DNA of 64,000 nt from NCBI GenBank assembly GCA_029532415.1, contig JAQOTA010000052.1:2170001-2234000 (forward strand), written 5' to 3'. How positions within the stretch are numbered: position 1 is the first letter of the stretch; each line of letters starts with the position of its first letter. Origin of the DNA: Marasmius tenuissimus. Taxonomy: Eukaryota; Basidiomycota; Agaricomycetes; Agaricales; Marasmiaceae. Shown here one piece after another: positions 10,860 to 22,049 of this stretch. Position numbers and translations under genes: made by a program. Below the pieces are notes generated by a model. The model ran no database searches and had not been told where the DNA came from. It saw nothing but the letters and a program-made list of their open reading frames with translations.

Positions 10860-11270
10860 TGAGCTTGCTGAAACTGTGTGGCATGTCCAGCGCTGCGATG
10901 ACCAAGGTACGAGTTCAATATTACAGGGGATCCGGAAAACCTTGTCATGTCCGTTTTTTCGTTGTGAACTTTCAGTTAGACATAACTGAGGTACGCGAGG
11001 ATTAGCGAGCATACCCGACGTAGAGGAATACAAAAATTCCAAACTACCAAGAGTTTTTCACCATCGGATGAGGTTGAACCTGGTTGAACGGGCTGGGCGG
11101 AGTCCTACCTGGCTCTTTACGCCCTTGGCAACCTACAGTTCTGAATTATCCTGTGTCGGGGATACACGCGTACCTTGATCTTTGTCCAGCGAAAAGTTCA
11201 CAACAAAAAATGGGACATGACAAGGTTTCCCGGATCGACTGTAAACTCGCGCGGGGCAAGCCGTGGTTAG
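10860..11270. repeat. Imperfect long inverted repeat
   Basis: The left arm (core 10921-10975) and right arm (core 11189-11244) are reverse complements at roughly 80% over 55 bases. Shared blocks include CCTTGTCATGTCC, a T-rich run and GTTGTGAACTTT. Weaker matches (GGTACGCG, CGAGTT) flank the cores inside and outside, so the full repeat may exceed 100 bases per arm. It lies just downstream of the GATTCA element and upstream of the Gly-rich gene. It could be a second, older non-autonomous element. Confidence 0.55.
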
Positions 11271-11473
11271 CCGTCGGCTGACACTGCTTCTCACGCTTTT
11301 CCCACGTTGCCGTGATTTGATAAAATGAACTCATACCGGCTTGGAGGAGCACTTCCATCATCGACCAAACTCCACGAATTTGGTTCTTTCTCGTTTCTCT
11401 CTGCACGACTTTCTCTCTCTTGACGATATACTGATACGTGACACGCAAGTTTGCACGAACACGACTCGACGAT

Positions 11474-12502
11474 ATGTATTTCCCCTTCATCACCTCAAGG
11501 TCAACAAAATCGAAGAGACAAGCGCTTGAACCGCGAGCAGGAGGAGGAGGTGGTGGCAGAGGAGGAGGAGGCGGCGGTGGCCGAAGTAGTGGCGGAAGCT
11601 CTGGAGGTAGCTCTGGAGGGGGAAGATCTTCACCAATCACTTCTGGGGGAACTTCGAGGCCTGCAACTTCGCGTGGTGGTGGTGGAGGACCGGTCTCTAC
11701 CATACCTTCTGGACAACCATTCGCTGGCCGCTCTGAGGGTGGTGGGACGCGAGGACAAGTCTATGGAACCAGGTGAGTCTCTTGCGTCAGCCTTGGCCAT
11801 CACTAATAAACTCGATGACCGAATTAATCAGCACATACGGGAGCGGATATCCTGGGATCAGCGGGCGTGGCGTTACCGGTAGACCGTTCCCATTTTACTT
11901 CTGGCCACTTGCATGGGGTGGTGCTGCTGGTGTCGGAGGAGGTGCTTATTTGCACAACAGAGAGGTATGAATTTGTTCAATTCCTTACAATGTTCGATAC
12001 TGACACTCCGTAGTATGGCAATCCGGACAATTCCAGTCGGCCGGGAGGTGCCATGATGACTGCTGTCTTTAAGTCTACGTCCAACACCACATTCCATCTG
12101 GTTGCGGACAATTCTACTGTCGTAGAGCTCATCCAGGATGTCAGGGACAACTGCGCATCTCAAAATCTGGACACGAATGCTTCCTCTTCATCTCCGTCTC
12201 CGTTCAACGATACTGATCCGACCTCTCCCAAGCCCGAGAGTACGATTCAGTACTACAGAGCGAGCAGTGTAGCTCTCACTCTGGACGGGTATAACAACAC
12301 GGCTGCTTTGTCGGAGAATGAAGGAGAACCAGATACCCCGCTACCAAGTAACATCGATACGACGCTCAAAGACTGCTTGAACAGCACCATTGGAGACGCT
12401 GTACCGTTGATTGGCGCCGCCGAGTCAATGCGTTGGGCTGCACCGAATGTTGGAATGATTGCACTAATATGGGTATTTCTCCATCTTGCTTCCAGCGTTT
12501 GA
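11474..12502 (+). CDS. Gly/Ser-rich protein with hydrophobic C-terminus (possible GPI-anchored surface protein)
   Basis: Three exons are visible: about 11474-11772, 11832-11964 and 12014-12502. After a short start the protein is almost pure Gly, Ser and Arg (for example SSGGSSGGSSGGGRSS). It then reads GQPFAGRSEGGGTRGQVYGT, and across a GTGAGT intron STYGSGYPGISGRGVTGRPF and PFYFWPLAWGGAAGVGGGAY. The second half contains several N-x-S/T sites and IQYYRASSVALTLDGYNNTA. It ends in a hydrophobic segment VGMIALIWVFLHLASSV, which looks like a GPI-attachment or membrane tail. From memory this matches an uncharacterised family common in basidiomycete genomes; no enzymatic motif is visible. The predicted start lacks a convincing signal peptide, so a further 5' exon may have been missed. 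Surface location is an inference. Confidence 0.65.
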
Positions 12503-13074
12503 TTTTTCCCCCCCGTCCGAATGATGTTGCTTCTGTAATTCCAACCATCGTGCGCCCTTTCCCCTCCATTCCTTTTCGCCGTCTATTCATTGTATTTGTT
12601 CTTACGAACCACCATGAAAGGATCATTCGTATTCTATGTTCTTATACACACGCCGTTAATGTTCTTATGAATTGACTTATCTTGTTGTTGTACACCCTAT
12701 CCCCTTCGTTCCTTTTCGCTGTCTGTTCGGTATATCTGTTTTACGAATCGATGGAAGGATCATTTTGCTCTTGAAGCTGCCTTACGTTTTCCACACACAG
12801 CGTTAATGGGCTACTGTCTCCAGTTCTCAGCGCTGTATTCATTCGATCGCCGTTCTCTTACATGTACTCTATGTTCTGCAGTCGGTGTCAGTAGTTCAAT
12901 TGCAGTCGTTCTGTGACTTCTGGCCAGTGCGTAGGAAAGTCCGCCGAAGCCAAGCTAGCGCCTCTAAGCGCCCATGTGCTTGTCAGGAACAAATATTGAC
13001 TTGCGACTTTGAAACCAAACAACGCTTCCACGTCCACCATCATCACGACCAGCTCAGCAGGATCGCTGTAAATC
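12503..13074. other. Intergenic region containing a direct duplication
   Basis: Between the Gly-rich gene and coatomer gamma there is no coding sequence. Two diverged copies of a roughly 100-base segment (about 12560-12665 and 12700-12810, period 140) share CCTTTTCG[C/T][C/T]GTCT, TTACGAA and GGAAGGATCATT/GAAAGGATCATT, and end with GCGTTAATG/GCCGTTAATG. The rest is pyrimidine-rich and probably serves as the 5' region of the coatomer gene. Confidence 0.6.
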
Positions 13075-16000
13075 ATGGCGTCTTTCGCGCTCTCATTCAA
13101 CAAAAGGGACGAAGACAGTGGGCTGAGCTCATACTACAACAACAAAACCACCGTAATTCAGGAAGCTCGCGTCTTCAACGAATCACCTATCAGTCCACGG
13201 AAATGCAGAGCCCTACTCACGCGAATAGTCTACTTGCTCTACGTTGGAGAGACATTTGGAACGCAGGAGGCGACTACCTTGTTCTTTGGAACAACAAAAT
13301 TATTCCAACATAAAGATGTATGTGGTCGAATCGTGAATCCAACGTTGACGGATTTCATTAATGAAGAAATAACAGCCTGCATTGCGACAAGCAGTCTATC
13401 TCGCGATCAAGGAGTTAGCGACGACAGCAGAGGATGTTATTATGGTCACTGCAAGTATAATGAAGGATATCCAACCCAATTCTGAGGTTATTTATCGGCC
13501 AAACGCTATACGAGCACTCTGCCGTATCATCGACGTGCGTCCGGAAACTCAATCTTACTTGTCTCGCGTTCTAACGATCGGACTTGCTTGACAGCCGTCG
13601 ATGGCCCAAGGTGTCGAAAGATTCTTCAAGTCAGCCATAGTCGACCGAACGCCCTCCATATCATCAGCTGCTCTCCTGTCATCATATCACCTTTTCCCTT
13701 TTGCGAAGGATATCGTTAAACGATGGGTCAATGAAGCTCAGACGGCTGTTGACTCCAAAACATCATCGAGCTTCTTCGGATCGTCAGGTGGAAGCGGTGG
13801 ATTCTTTGGTGGAGGCAACGCATCTAATGCCAGCGGTCCCCAGACTATCCCTTCCTCGAGTCACATACCGCAATATCACGCTCTGGGCTTGCTCTATCTC
13901 ATCCGCCAGCAAGATAGAATGGCTGTTACGAAGATGATTCAACAGTTGGGTGGAGGGAAGTCTGGCTCGGGTACCTCATTGAAAAATCCGATGGCCCTAT
14001 GCATGTTGATTCGGTATGCCGCGAAAGTCATGGAGGAGGACCCAAAGTATGTCAACTGCACCTGCCTTGAGGTTCTATACTCTAACACCAATTCTGCTTC
14101 TGTAGTGTTCAGCGGCAAATGCTTGATCTCCTTGAAGGCTGGTTACGACACAAGAGTGACATGGTCAACTTTGAGGCTGCTCGTGCAATTTGTGAAATGA
14201 AGTATGTCACCGCTGCTCAGCTCACGAAGCCGATTGCTGGTAAATACAATTCCGCACTTGATGAGCGTCTTGAAGCTTACATGTTTGCAGTTCTACAGCT
14301 GTTCCTGTCCTCTCCTAAACCTGTCCTCAAGTTTGCTGCTACCCGAACCCTTGCCGCCCTTGCTATTCAGCACCCTGCTAGCGTGGCGACATGCAATGTT
14401 GATCTTGAGAGCCTCATCGCCGATCCCAATAGAAGTGTTGCTACCTATGCCATTACCACTCTTCTCAAAGTGAGTCCATCAAATAACGCCCACCTTCCTA
14501 TCCAAATAATATTTGCTGTAGACTGGTAACGAAGCATCGGTAGATCGTCTCATCAAACAAATCACTGGCTTCATGGCCGAAATTAGCGATGAATTCAAAG
14601 TTATCATCGTTGATGCCGTCCGCTCGCTATGCCTCAAGTTCCCCTCGAAACACGCGTCTATGCTTACCTTCCTTTCTGGTGTCCTTCGTGATGAAGGTGG
14701 CTATGACTTCAAGCGTGCTGTTGTCGAGGCCATCTTCGATATGATCAAGTTCATCACGGAGTGCAAGGAGCAGGCTCTCTCACACCTGTGCGAATTCATT
14801 GAAGATTGCGAGTTTACGAAGCTTTCTGTTCGGATCCTGCATCTGCTCGGTATGGAAGGTCCCAAGTCGCCCCAACCGACGAAGTACATCCGGTTCATAT
14901 ACAATCGGGTGGTGCTGGAGAATGCGACGGTTAGGGCAGCGGCAGTTGCCAGTCTGGCCAAGTTTGGTGTGAACACCACGGATCTTGCATTCCAGAAGAG
15001 CATTGCTGTGCTGTTGAACAGGTCAGCTCTTGAAGGATTTCCCCCCGTCATTCTCCTGACAACAGATGTTCGAAATCTAGATGTCTCGATGATGTGGACG
15101 ATGAAGTCCGTGATCGTGCTGCCCTCTATCTTCGAACTTTCAACGAACAATCCCTCGCTCAAGCCTACGTCAAAGAAGGTGCGCGACCACTTGGTGTCTC
15201 TCCTATCCGAGCTAATCTCCTCGTAGAGTCTGTCTTCTCCCTCGCCGCGCTGGAGTCCAAGCTTGTGTCGTACATCAAAGATCCTGCTGCAGCGAGCCAA
15301 CCTCTCGATCTCTCGAGTGTACCCAAAATCAGCCGACTTCAAGCCGCTCAGGAAGCCGCACGTATGTATCCTCCATCTAGTTGCTATCTACTACGGCTGA
15401 TCATTCCTCCAGGACCCAGCACCTTGGAGACTATCGGCGTGCCAGCATCAACCAAGAAGGCCTCCGACTCACCGCCACCGCCAACAGCAGCTGAGAGGCA
15501 ATCGCAATACGCTCAACAGCTTGCTGATGTCCCCGAGTTCGCGGCTTATGGTTCTGTCCTAAACAGCAGTGCGACACCCGCGCAACTCACGGAGATCGAG
15601 ACGGAGTACCAGGTTACATGTGTCAAGCATATATTCAAGGAACACATTGTCTTCCAGGTACGAGAACAGTCATGTCTCGTTTAAACTGACCGATAATCTC
15701 TGATACCTTTCATTTTTAGTACAATGTGTCGAATACCCTGCCAGATACTGTATTGGAACGCGTGGAAGTATTCATGCAGCCACAGTCAGAGGACTCTGGT
15801 TTGACAGAAGAGTTCATCATACCCTTACCTTCCCTTTCTGCGCAAACACCTGGCATCGTCTATGTCTCGTTCTCACGAGAAGACCCAGAGCAATTTGCGA
15901 TTGGATCCTTCTCGTGTTCGCTCAAGTTCATCAGCAAGGAAGTCGATCCTTCCACCGGCGAGCCAGAGGAGGAAGGCTACGAAGACGAGTACCAATTGGA

Positions 16001-16447
16001 GGAGGTCGAAGTCAGCGCTGGTGGAGATTACATTGTCCCTTCATATGCCACCTTTGGCTCTGAATGGGATAGAATGCATTCAGGACCGAGCGTCACTGAG
16101 ACTTTCTCTCTATCGGCGATGGAGAGCCTTAGAGGTACGCAATCTCCCCGTCGGGATTCAATTAGTGGGGCCAGAGAACTTATCAATTCCTTGTTTTTTT
16201 AACCCTAGCTGCGTGCGATTCGCTCATCGAAGTTCTCAAGATGGAGCCCCTGGGAGGTTCGGAAATCCCGCAGTCGACGTCAGTGCATACATTGCAGATG
16301 TCTGGGCTGGTCGTCGGTGGAGGCGGTAAGGTGCTTGCACGTTGCCGTATGACGTTCGCCAAGGGCCAAGGTGTGACGCTGGAGCTGGCCGTTCGGGCAG
16401 AGAGCCAGGAAGTCTGCGATCTCGTTTTGGCCGCCGTTAGTGGTTGA
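13075..16447 (+). CDS. SEC21: Coatomer subunit gamma (COPI coat)
   Basis: The start [20 protein letters not shown] and the frames that follow match gamma-COP throughout: [54 protein letters not shown] and [20 protein letters not shown]. Then come [40 protein letters not shown] and [16 protein letters not shown]. The N-terminal adaptin-like helical solenoid ends near the linker with [15 protein letters not shown]. The C-terminal appendage reads [20 protein letters not shown] to [10 protein letters not shown] and stop. Gamma-COP is part of the COPI coat that returns vesicles from Golgi to ER. There are about nine short introns; one near 14241 is 51 bases with no stop, so the frame reads through it. 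Insertion of [12 protein letters not shown] in the solenoid is unusual but low complexity. Confidence 0.96.
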
Positions 16448-17774
16448 TTGGGGCCTAGAGATGAGGATAGATTAGACCACCGGTGCCTTTGCCTTGCCTT
16501 ACCTGTTTCATAGCGCTTATAATTATTACAATGGGATCTCATTCGACTGGAACTCTGTGTTGTGTATCATGCAGACCGAGATGTTACTCTCAAATGGCGC
16601 GCGGAACATTCGTAAAAACCACTTCAAGTTTTGAACACAATCATCAGTCTAAGTATATGTTATGTGGTACCGCCATTCAACTACCAACGTGTCTTCGCTA
16701 CATTGCGGAGAACCCCCCTAAAAACCCCCAAAATCATCAGAATCTGTTATCGCGGTTAGTTCTGCTAATCCCTCCCAGCCACCCAAAATAAGCAGAACGA
16801 AGAATAGACCGACTTGACAACCAGATCACCATCTCCCAACTCCGCGAAGCCCTCTCCCACCCACGCGCCCTCTTCTCAAAGAGGTGGTGAATGAAAGGAC
16901 TCGACAGGCGTAACCAGAGAATATTTAAAGTGGAAGGGGAAGGGGGAGGCGAGACGATAATACGGAGATATATCCAGAGCCCAGCAGACGAAGAAAGTAG
17001 GGGGAAAGCGTAAATAACGAGCGTATGCAGCGGACGTGGTGTTCAACTATAAGCTAGTTGAGGGGGGAAATGGTGGAATGTTCGTGGAATGTGTTGTATG
17101 TAAAAAAATATAGCACAATTTGATTCACGAGTCGTTGAAAGGGGAAGGAAGAACGCGGAAAAGCGACGTTGTACAGAGGGTCAGATACGGGCGCAAAGAA
17201 AACAACCAGATGGGATGATGGATGGACATGAGTGATGTATAGATAGTGGGAATCGAGGCGGCCGGAAAGGTTCCCTCCCTCTCCGAAGATCAGGAAGTAT
17301 ACCTCATAGTTTCCAGCGTGAACAGAAAAGGCGTCCGTAGTGAGAAAAAAGAAAGGGGAAAGAAACTTCATTTGCGTGCTGAGAAAGGAATGAGGGGAAC
17401 GTTAAAATGTATGCAGCTGTAAGGTATGGCGCATAAACGTGTGCGTGGCGTGGTCGACGTATAATGAAAGCGTTGCGGACCAGCAAAAGGAAGATGAGGG
17501 TTTGACAGAAACGGGCCGGCTCCTTGGTTTGCGCGTGCGAGAACAACCTTGGCGTACCCATCCCTTCGAGACGATGAAGCATCATCTAAACCTCCTCTAT
17601 GCCGGCGCTCTCTAGCCGTGAACCTGAACAGCAACAAAGTCCCAACTCCGAAACCCGAACAAGCTCTACACTGGGCGATAACCTTCCTCTACCCTCCACC
17701 CCCCACATCGCCCCAGTAAATACACCCCGGACGTGCAAAAAAAGAAACCGAAACCGAAGCAGCCTATTTTTCAT
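16448..17774. other. Convergent intergenic region, no supported gene
   Basis: This 1.3-kb stretch between the convergent coatomer gamma and casein kinase stops holds their 3' regions. Open frames here have skewed composition and no recognisable domains. Confidence 0.5.
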
Positions 17775-19070
17775 TTACCAAAGTTCGGCATCACGTCCAC
17801 GCCCACCCCTCTGCTGGCCGACAGCACCGGGAGCAGCCTGTTGCGCCTGACGAGTGTGCGAGCGCAACCTGTTGAAACACGTATCAGCCACTGGGAAAAA
17901 CGTAATAGTGAAATGGATGTGTACTAAACTTACATCCTGTCACTCTGGCGGTGCTCGTCCTCCTCCTGAACAACCTTGCGCCTGGTAGCGGTCTTGCTAC
18001 CGCCTTGGTCTTCCTGAGTGCGCTGAACACTCCAGTCGAAGACGTAGTCGTATTGATAGCCCTCACGCACAAAGAGGTCGCGGAAGAGCTTGCGGAGGTA
18101 CGAGTAGTCTGGCTTGTCGTCGAAGCGAAGAGCACGCGTGTAGTTGAGGAAGATGCCGAACTCGTTGGGGAATCCTCGGCACAACAAGTCCGTGGGGGTT
18201 GTCATCTTCTTCTCCATGATCCGGTCGTACTTCTGCTTCTTGGTTGCCGCCTTGAGGCCTTGCCATGGGAGAGCACCGCGCAGGAAGTACATGAGGACGT
18301 ACGCCAGCGACTCAAGGTCATCACGACGAGCCTGCTCAACACCCAAGTGAGTGTTGATTGAGGTGTACCGAGCGGTACCAGTGAGGTTCTTATTCTCCCT
18401 GTAGGGAATATGGAGGTGTGTCTTCGGGTCTCTAAATTTCTTCGCGAGACCGAAATCGATGACATTGACCTGGTTGCCACGCTTTCCAATACCCATTAAG
18501 AAGTTGTCGGGTTTGATATCACGATGGATGAAGTTTCGTGAGTGAATGTATTCGATGCGGGAAATCTGATGACCAGGAAAAAATAAATGAGCATGAGCGC
18601 CAATCTCGGAAAAAGGCTGTGGCCAGTGGACAGCATGGACAGCAACTCACGAGTTGGTCTGCGAGGAGAAGGACAGTCTTCAGACTAAACTTGCGGTTGC
18701 AGAAGTTGAATAGGTCCTCCAAAGAGGGGCCAAGGAGGTCGAGGACCATGGCATTGTAGTCACACTCGGTTCCGAACCAACGAACGAACGGAACACCAAC
18801 ACCGCCAGCGAGAGTCTTGTAGACTTTGGATTCATATTCGAGCTGGGGGTGTTTGGCTTTGACTGATTCGAGCTTGATGGCAACTTCCTCTCCTGAGATG
18901 ATGTTGACACCCAGGTAGATGTCACCTGTATAGGGAAAGAGTCGCGATGAGACTTTAACGATGAACTAGGCGAATGCTGGCGCACCGAAAGAGCCTGAAC
19001 CAATCTTCTTTCCTAACCTGTACTTGCCACCAACACGAAGGTCTAGTCTGTGAGATGAGGTGTCGGCCAT
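17775..19070 (-). CDS. HRR25: Casein kinase 1 (CK1 delta/epsilon-like, Hrr25/Hhp1 type)
   Basis: The start [20 protein letters not shown] runs into the glycine loop [14 protein letters not shown] across a short intron. The catalytic loop [20 protein letters not shown], the DFG segment [17 protein letters not shown] and the CK1 signature [20 protein letters not shown] are all present. These residues define an active CK1 kinase, a soluble Ser/Thr kinase that in yeasts acts in DNA repair, vesicle traffic and the cell cycle. The kinase domain ends near [18 protein letters not shown] last exon, reached through donor GTAAGT at about 17932, adds a Gln/Arg/Gly-rich tail ending GRGRDAELW and TAA at 17775-17777. 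The C-terminal tail is short compared with Hrr25 and lacks a CAAX box, which argues against the membrane-anchored Yck type. Confidence 0.93.
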
Positions 19071-22049
19071 TTAAGGTGTTAAGGTGACTGCGGGAAAAAG
19101 GAATGAGCTCAAAGGCGAAAGGGTAAGGGCGAAGGGCAAGAATGATAAAAGCGAAGCGAGGCGAGGAGGTTTTTGTAGGGTGGTGCCATGCCGAAACACG
19201 TAATATTCGCCGCCACCACCGGGCAACGAACAGAGCCAGTCATCAACCGTCCCCTCGTAGCAGGTCCCCTGCAGTTAATCCGGGTTGCTCGACTGAATGA
19301 TGACGATTCAACATGCCCAAGCGATTTGCCAGATGCCCCGTGAAGGTAATGAGGCGTAATGAGGCTGCTGCGAGGACCCTGAGAGAAAGGGGGGGATTTC
19401 AACAAAGCAGAACCTAGAAGTGAACTCACAGAGTAGGATTAAGAGACTTGAGAGAGACAAAATGGAGAAGAAAGAGGAGAAAAAACGTAGGAAGAGATAT
19501 TACAGATGAGGTGAGAGAGGAGGAGAGAGAGGAGCTGCGTGCGAAAGGCTGTTGAATCGACAGTCCTGTCGGAGTTTGAAATCTGCCTTGAATTTGCCCA
19601 TCACCGCTTTCCCTTGTAATTCCCTTTTATTCTTTTACTCTTCAATTGGCTCTCTCCTCAACTTATTCGCTTTTCTCTACTTCTAAGGTCAAGGCAGAGC
19701 CTACTGATCCGAGCTACTCGCTTGAAATTTCGCTCTGGTGGCCTTGCAGTAGCTTTTTTACCTCTTGAATTTTGCCATGCGTGCCACTGATTCCATATTA
19801 GGTCTCATTCGTTTCCCAGCCCTGCATGTCCAAAAGTGTTTCCAGTCAACGGGCTGTAGCACATTGTTCGATCGAATGGGTGCTTCACACCAGTCCGACT
19901 GGAACCTGTTTACCTATTATCTGCATTTTCTCGTCTCTGAGGTTCTGCTGTGGCTGAGGGCGATGCTTCGCGTCCGAGTACTGGGCTTGCGATGCCTACC
20001 CCGGCTTTTACTGAGCGCTCTATTCCAGCCTATTCCGACAGCCGGACGGACTGGGGTCTCGGGCTAGACTCTTTCCTGGCACTGCTTCAAGACTTCTCGT
20101 GGTGCTTTCACCCGCATCTCAATCACTGAATCAATACAATCATTTATATCTGCCATGGCATTGCTCCACAGTGTTCGTTCCTCGACATCATGCACAGTCC
20201 CCACTGTTCCCTCGAAAGCCACTGCGCCCCGCAACCCACAGTATCAATATCAAATCGGAGACTGCCGTAACCGACCAATCGTCTCTTTCGCCCTTGCACG
20301 TTTCCTGCGTATCTCGTCGATGTCAGTGTGTTAGTGGCTTCTCTCGGAGTTTTTGTTCTAACCGCATTCTGAGAAATAGCTTCGTGATCGCCTTGTTCTG
20401 CCCCACGATCTGTTGCGGAGTCAATATGATTATAACAGAATCAAAGGTCATATCGGGTACACCGGCGGGGGACCGGTGCACGCTAGATTCTGTATCAAAC
20501 GAGCGCGCAATATGATACACCCTGATACACCCTAACTCACCGGTAATTCGGGGTTTCCGGCTGGGAAATAATGCCCTACAGTAACCTCCGCCACCTCCTG
20601 GTCCTCCGTGCATCCGCGAAGCGACTGTGACGCTTCCTACGTTTCGGAAGATCCCAAAAAAGGGTGAGATGGATCGTTGAACACATCACTTTCTCGGACT
20701 GATATATTTTTTGCGCCGGGAGCGTCCCCCTTGCTCGGACGTTCCAGCAGGCAGCCCGCACGGTATCGACGCTTTCTGGCAGATGGCCTTCTGAAATTTC
20801 GCTTCCCTGCGAGACATGATAAATAGAATTAGCTCTCTGCCATCTGGACCCCCTCTGCCAATCGCAGGGCAGGCGGATTGCTCGCAGGAAGCAAAGTCTG
20901 CGGGCGAGTGTCTCGATGAAGAAGATCCGCCGTACAGGAGCCTTACGGAGACAACTTAGATCGCAACTTCGCTGCCGGCATCCGCAGCTTGGCTGACCCC
21001 TTCACGCACCTTCAGTAGAACGCCAATGGTGATTCCTATTATAAGCCAGCTCCGATCGGGGTGGTATCCACCACCTTCCTCTCCATGCCTGTAGGACGCT
21101 GTGGGTCTAGCACTGCGCTTCGCTCCAGCCGACCATTTAGATCGCGGCTCGTGCTATAAAACGAGCATTGAAGGAAACTCGCCGCGGCAACTATTTATAT
21201 ATCTCAAAAGCAACTTCAACCGAGGTCTTCTGTGGCCTTCGCGAAGACTCGCACTCGAGGACTCCACCCATTGTGTGCTTTGCTCCCTGTCGGTTCCCAT
21301 CGCCAGAGTTCTCATCAATCTGTTCAATGGCATGGGAGTTCAACACGGCGGCCGCTCCTGTGGCCAAGGCGGCACGGAGGAAACACTCTCGGCTAGCCGG
21401 CTACCTGTTTGTCGGCGTAACCCCTGGAATCTGGATGTCTGTGAAGCACTCACATCAGCTACTAAGTTCAACCTGAGAACTTTCGGTTGGGTTCAGGTTT
21501 TCGAATACATCGGTCAGGGGCTTTGTGCGTTTATATCGAGAACGACATTTCTCTTTGCTACATATATTCAAGCTCCCTGAGTGCGCCATTCAGTACGTCT
21601 CCAACCCTGTTGGAATATTCAATTCCGAATTCTGCACGCGCAAGCGACTCGGTTGGACGAGGTGCCTTGACAATTGAGGTTTCACCTCAGAATCGTTGTA
21701 GAGAGAACTGGCATAATCATCTACATTGTCATTAGCACTGAAATATTGAGTATAGGCCTGCAAAGCTGTTCTCCTATACTTATTAGTCTCAACAAATGTT
21801 GAAACGTTGAATCGTGATGGGAAAAGTGATTTGAACGGCAGCCCACGTGGGTCTGACAGACACCCGAGACTCAACGGGAGTTCCCAAGGGGTCGCTGCTC
21901 TCCTCTTGCTTCCATCTTCAATCATTTTTTTCAGGTCGTCTCAGGCCGTCCATTCACTCTAACTCAACTCATCAGAGCTTGGTCTCTGAAAATAGGAAGC
22001 ATTCTCATTCAATCTTTACCGACTCAAACTCCCCAGTTCCCTCCCAACC
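19071..22049. other. Long divergent intergenic region upstream of CK1 and chitin synthase
   Basis: Nearly 3 kb separate two divergent genes. I found no coding frame with a recognisable domain and no RNA gene. The part next to CK1 (about 19080-19560) is purine-rich on the plus strand, the complement of a CT-rich leader typical of highly expressed fungal genes. The segment at 20514-20534 holds a small tandem repeat of GATACACCCT. The rest is probably promoter and 5' leader sequence; an unannotated noncoding transcript cannot be excluded. Confidence 0.5.

Noticed and set aside
11146..11703. Minus-strand Pro-rich frame (PPPPPPPLPPPPPP)
   Set aside because: It is the antisense of the Gly-rich coding run of the plus-strand gene and has no splice or domain support.
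14701..15342. Minus-strand open frame of 213 residues
   Set aside because: It is antisense of a coatomer gamma exon, whose plus-strand product matches the family across its length.
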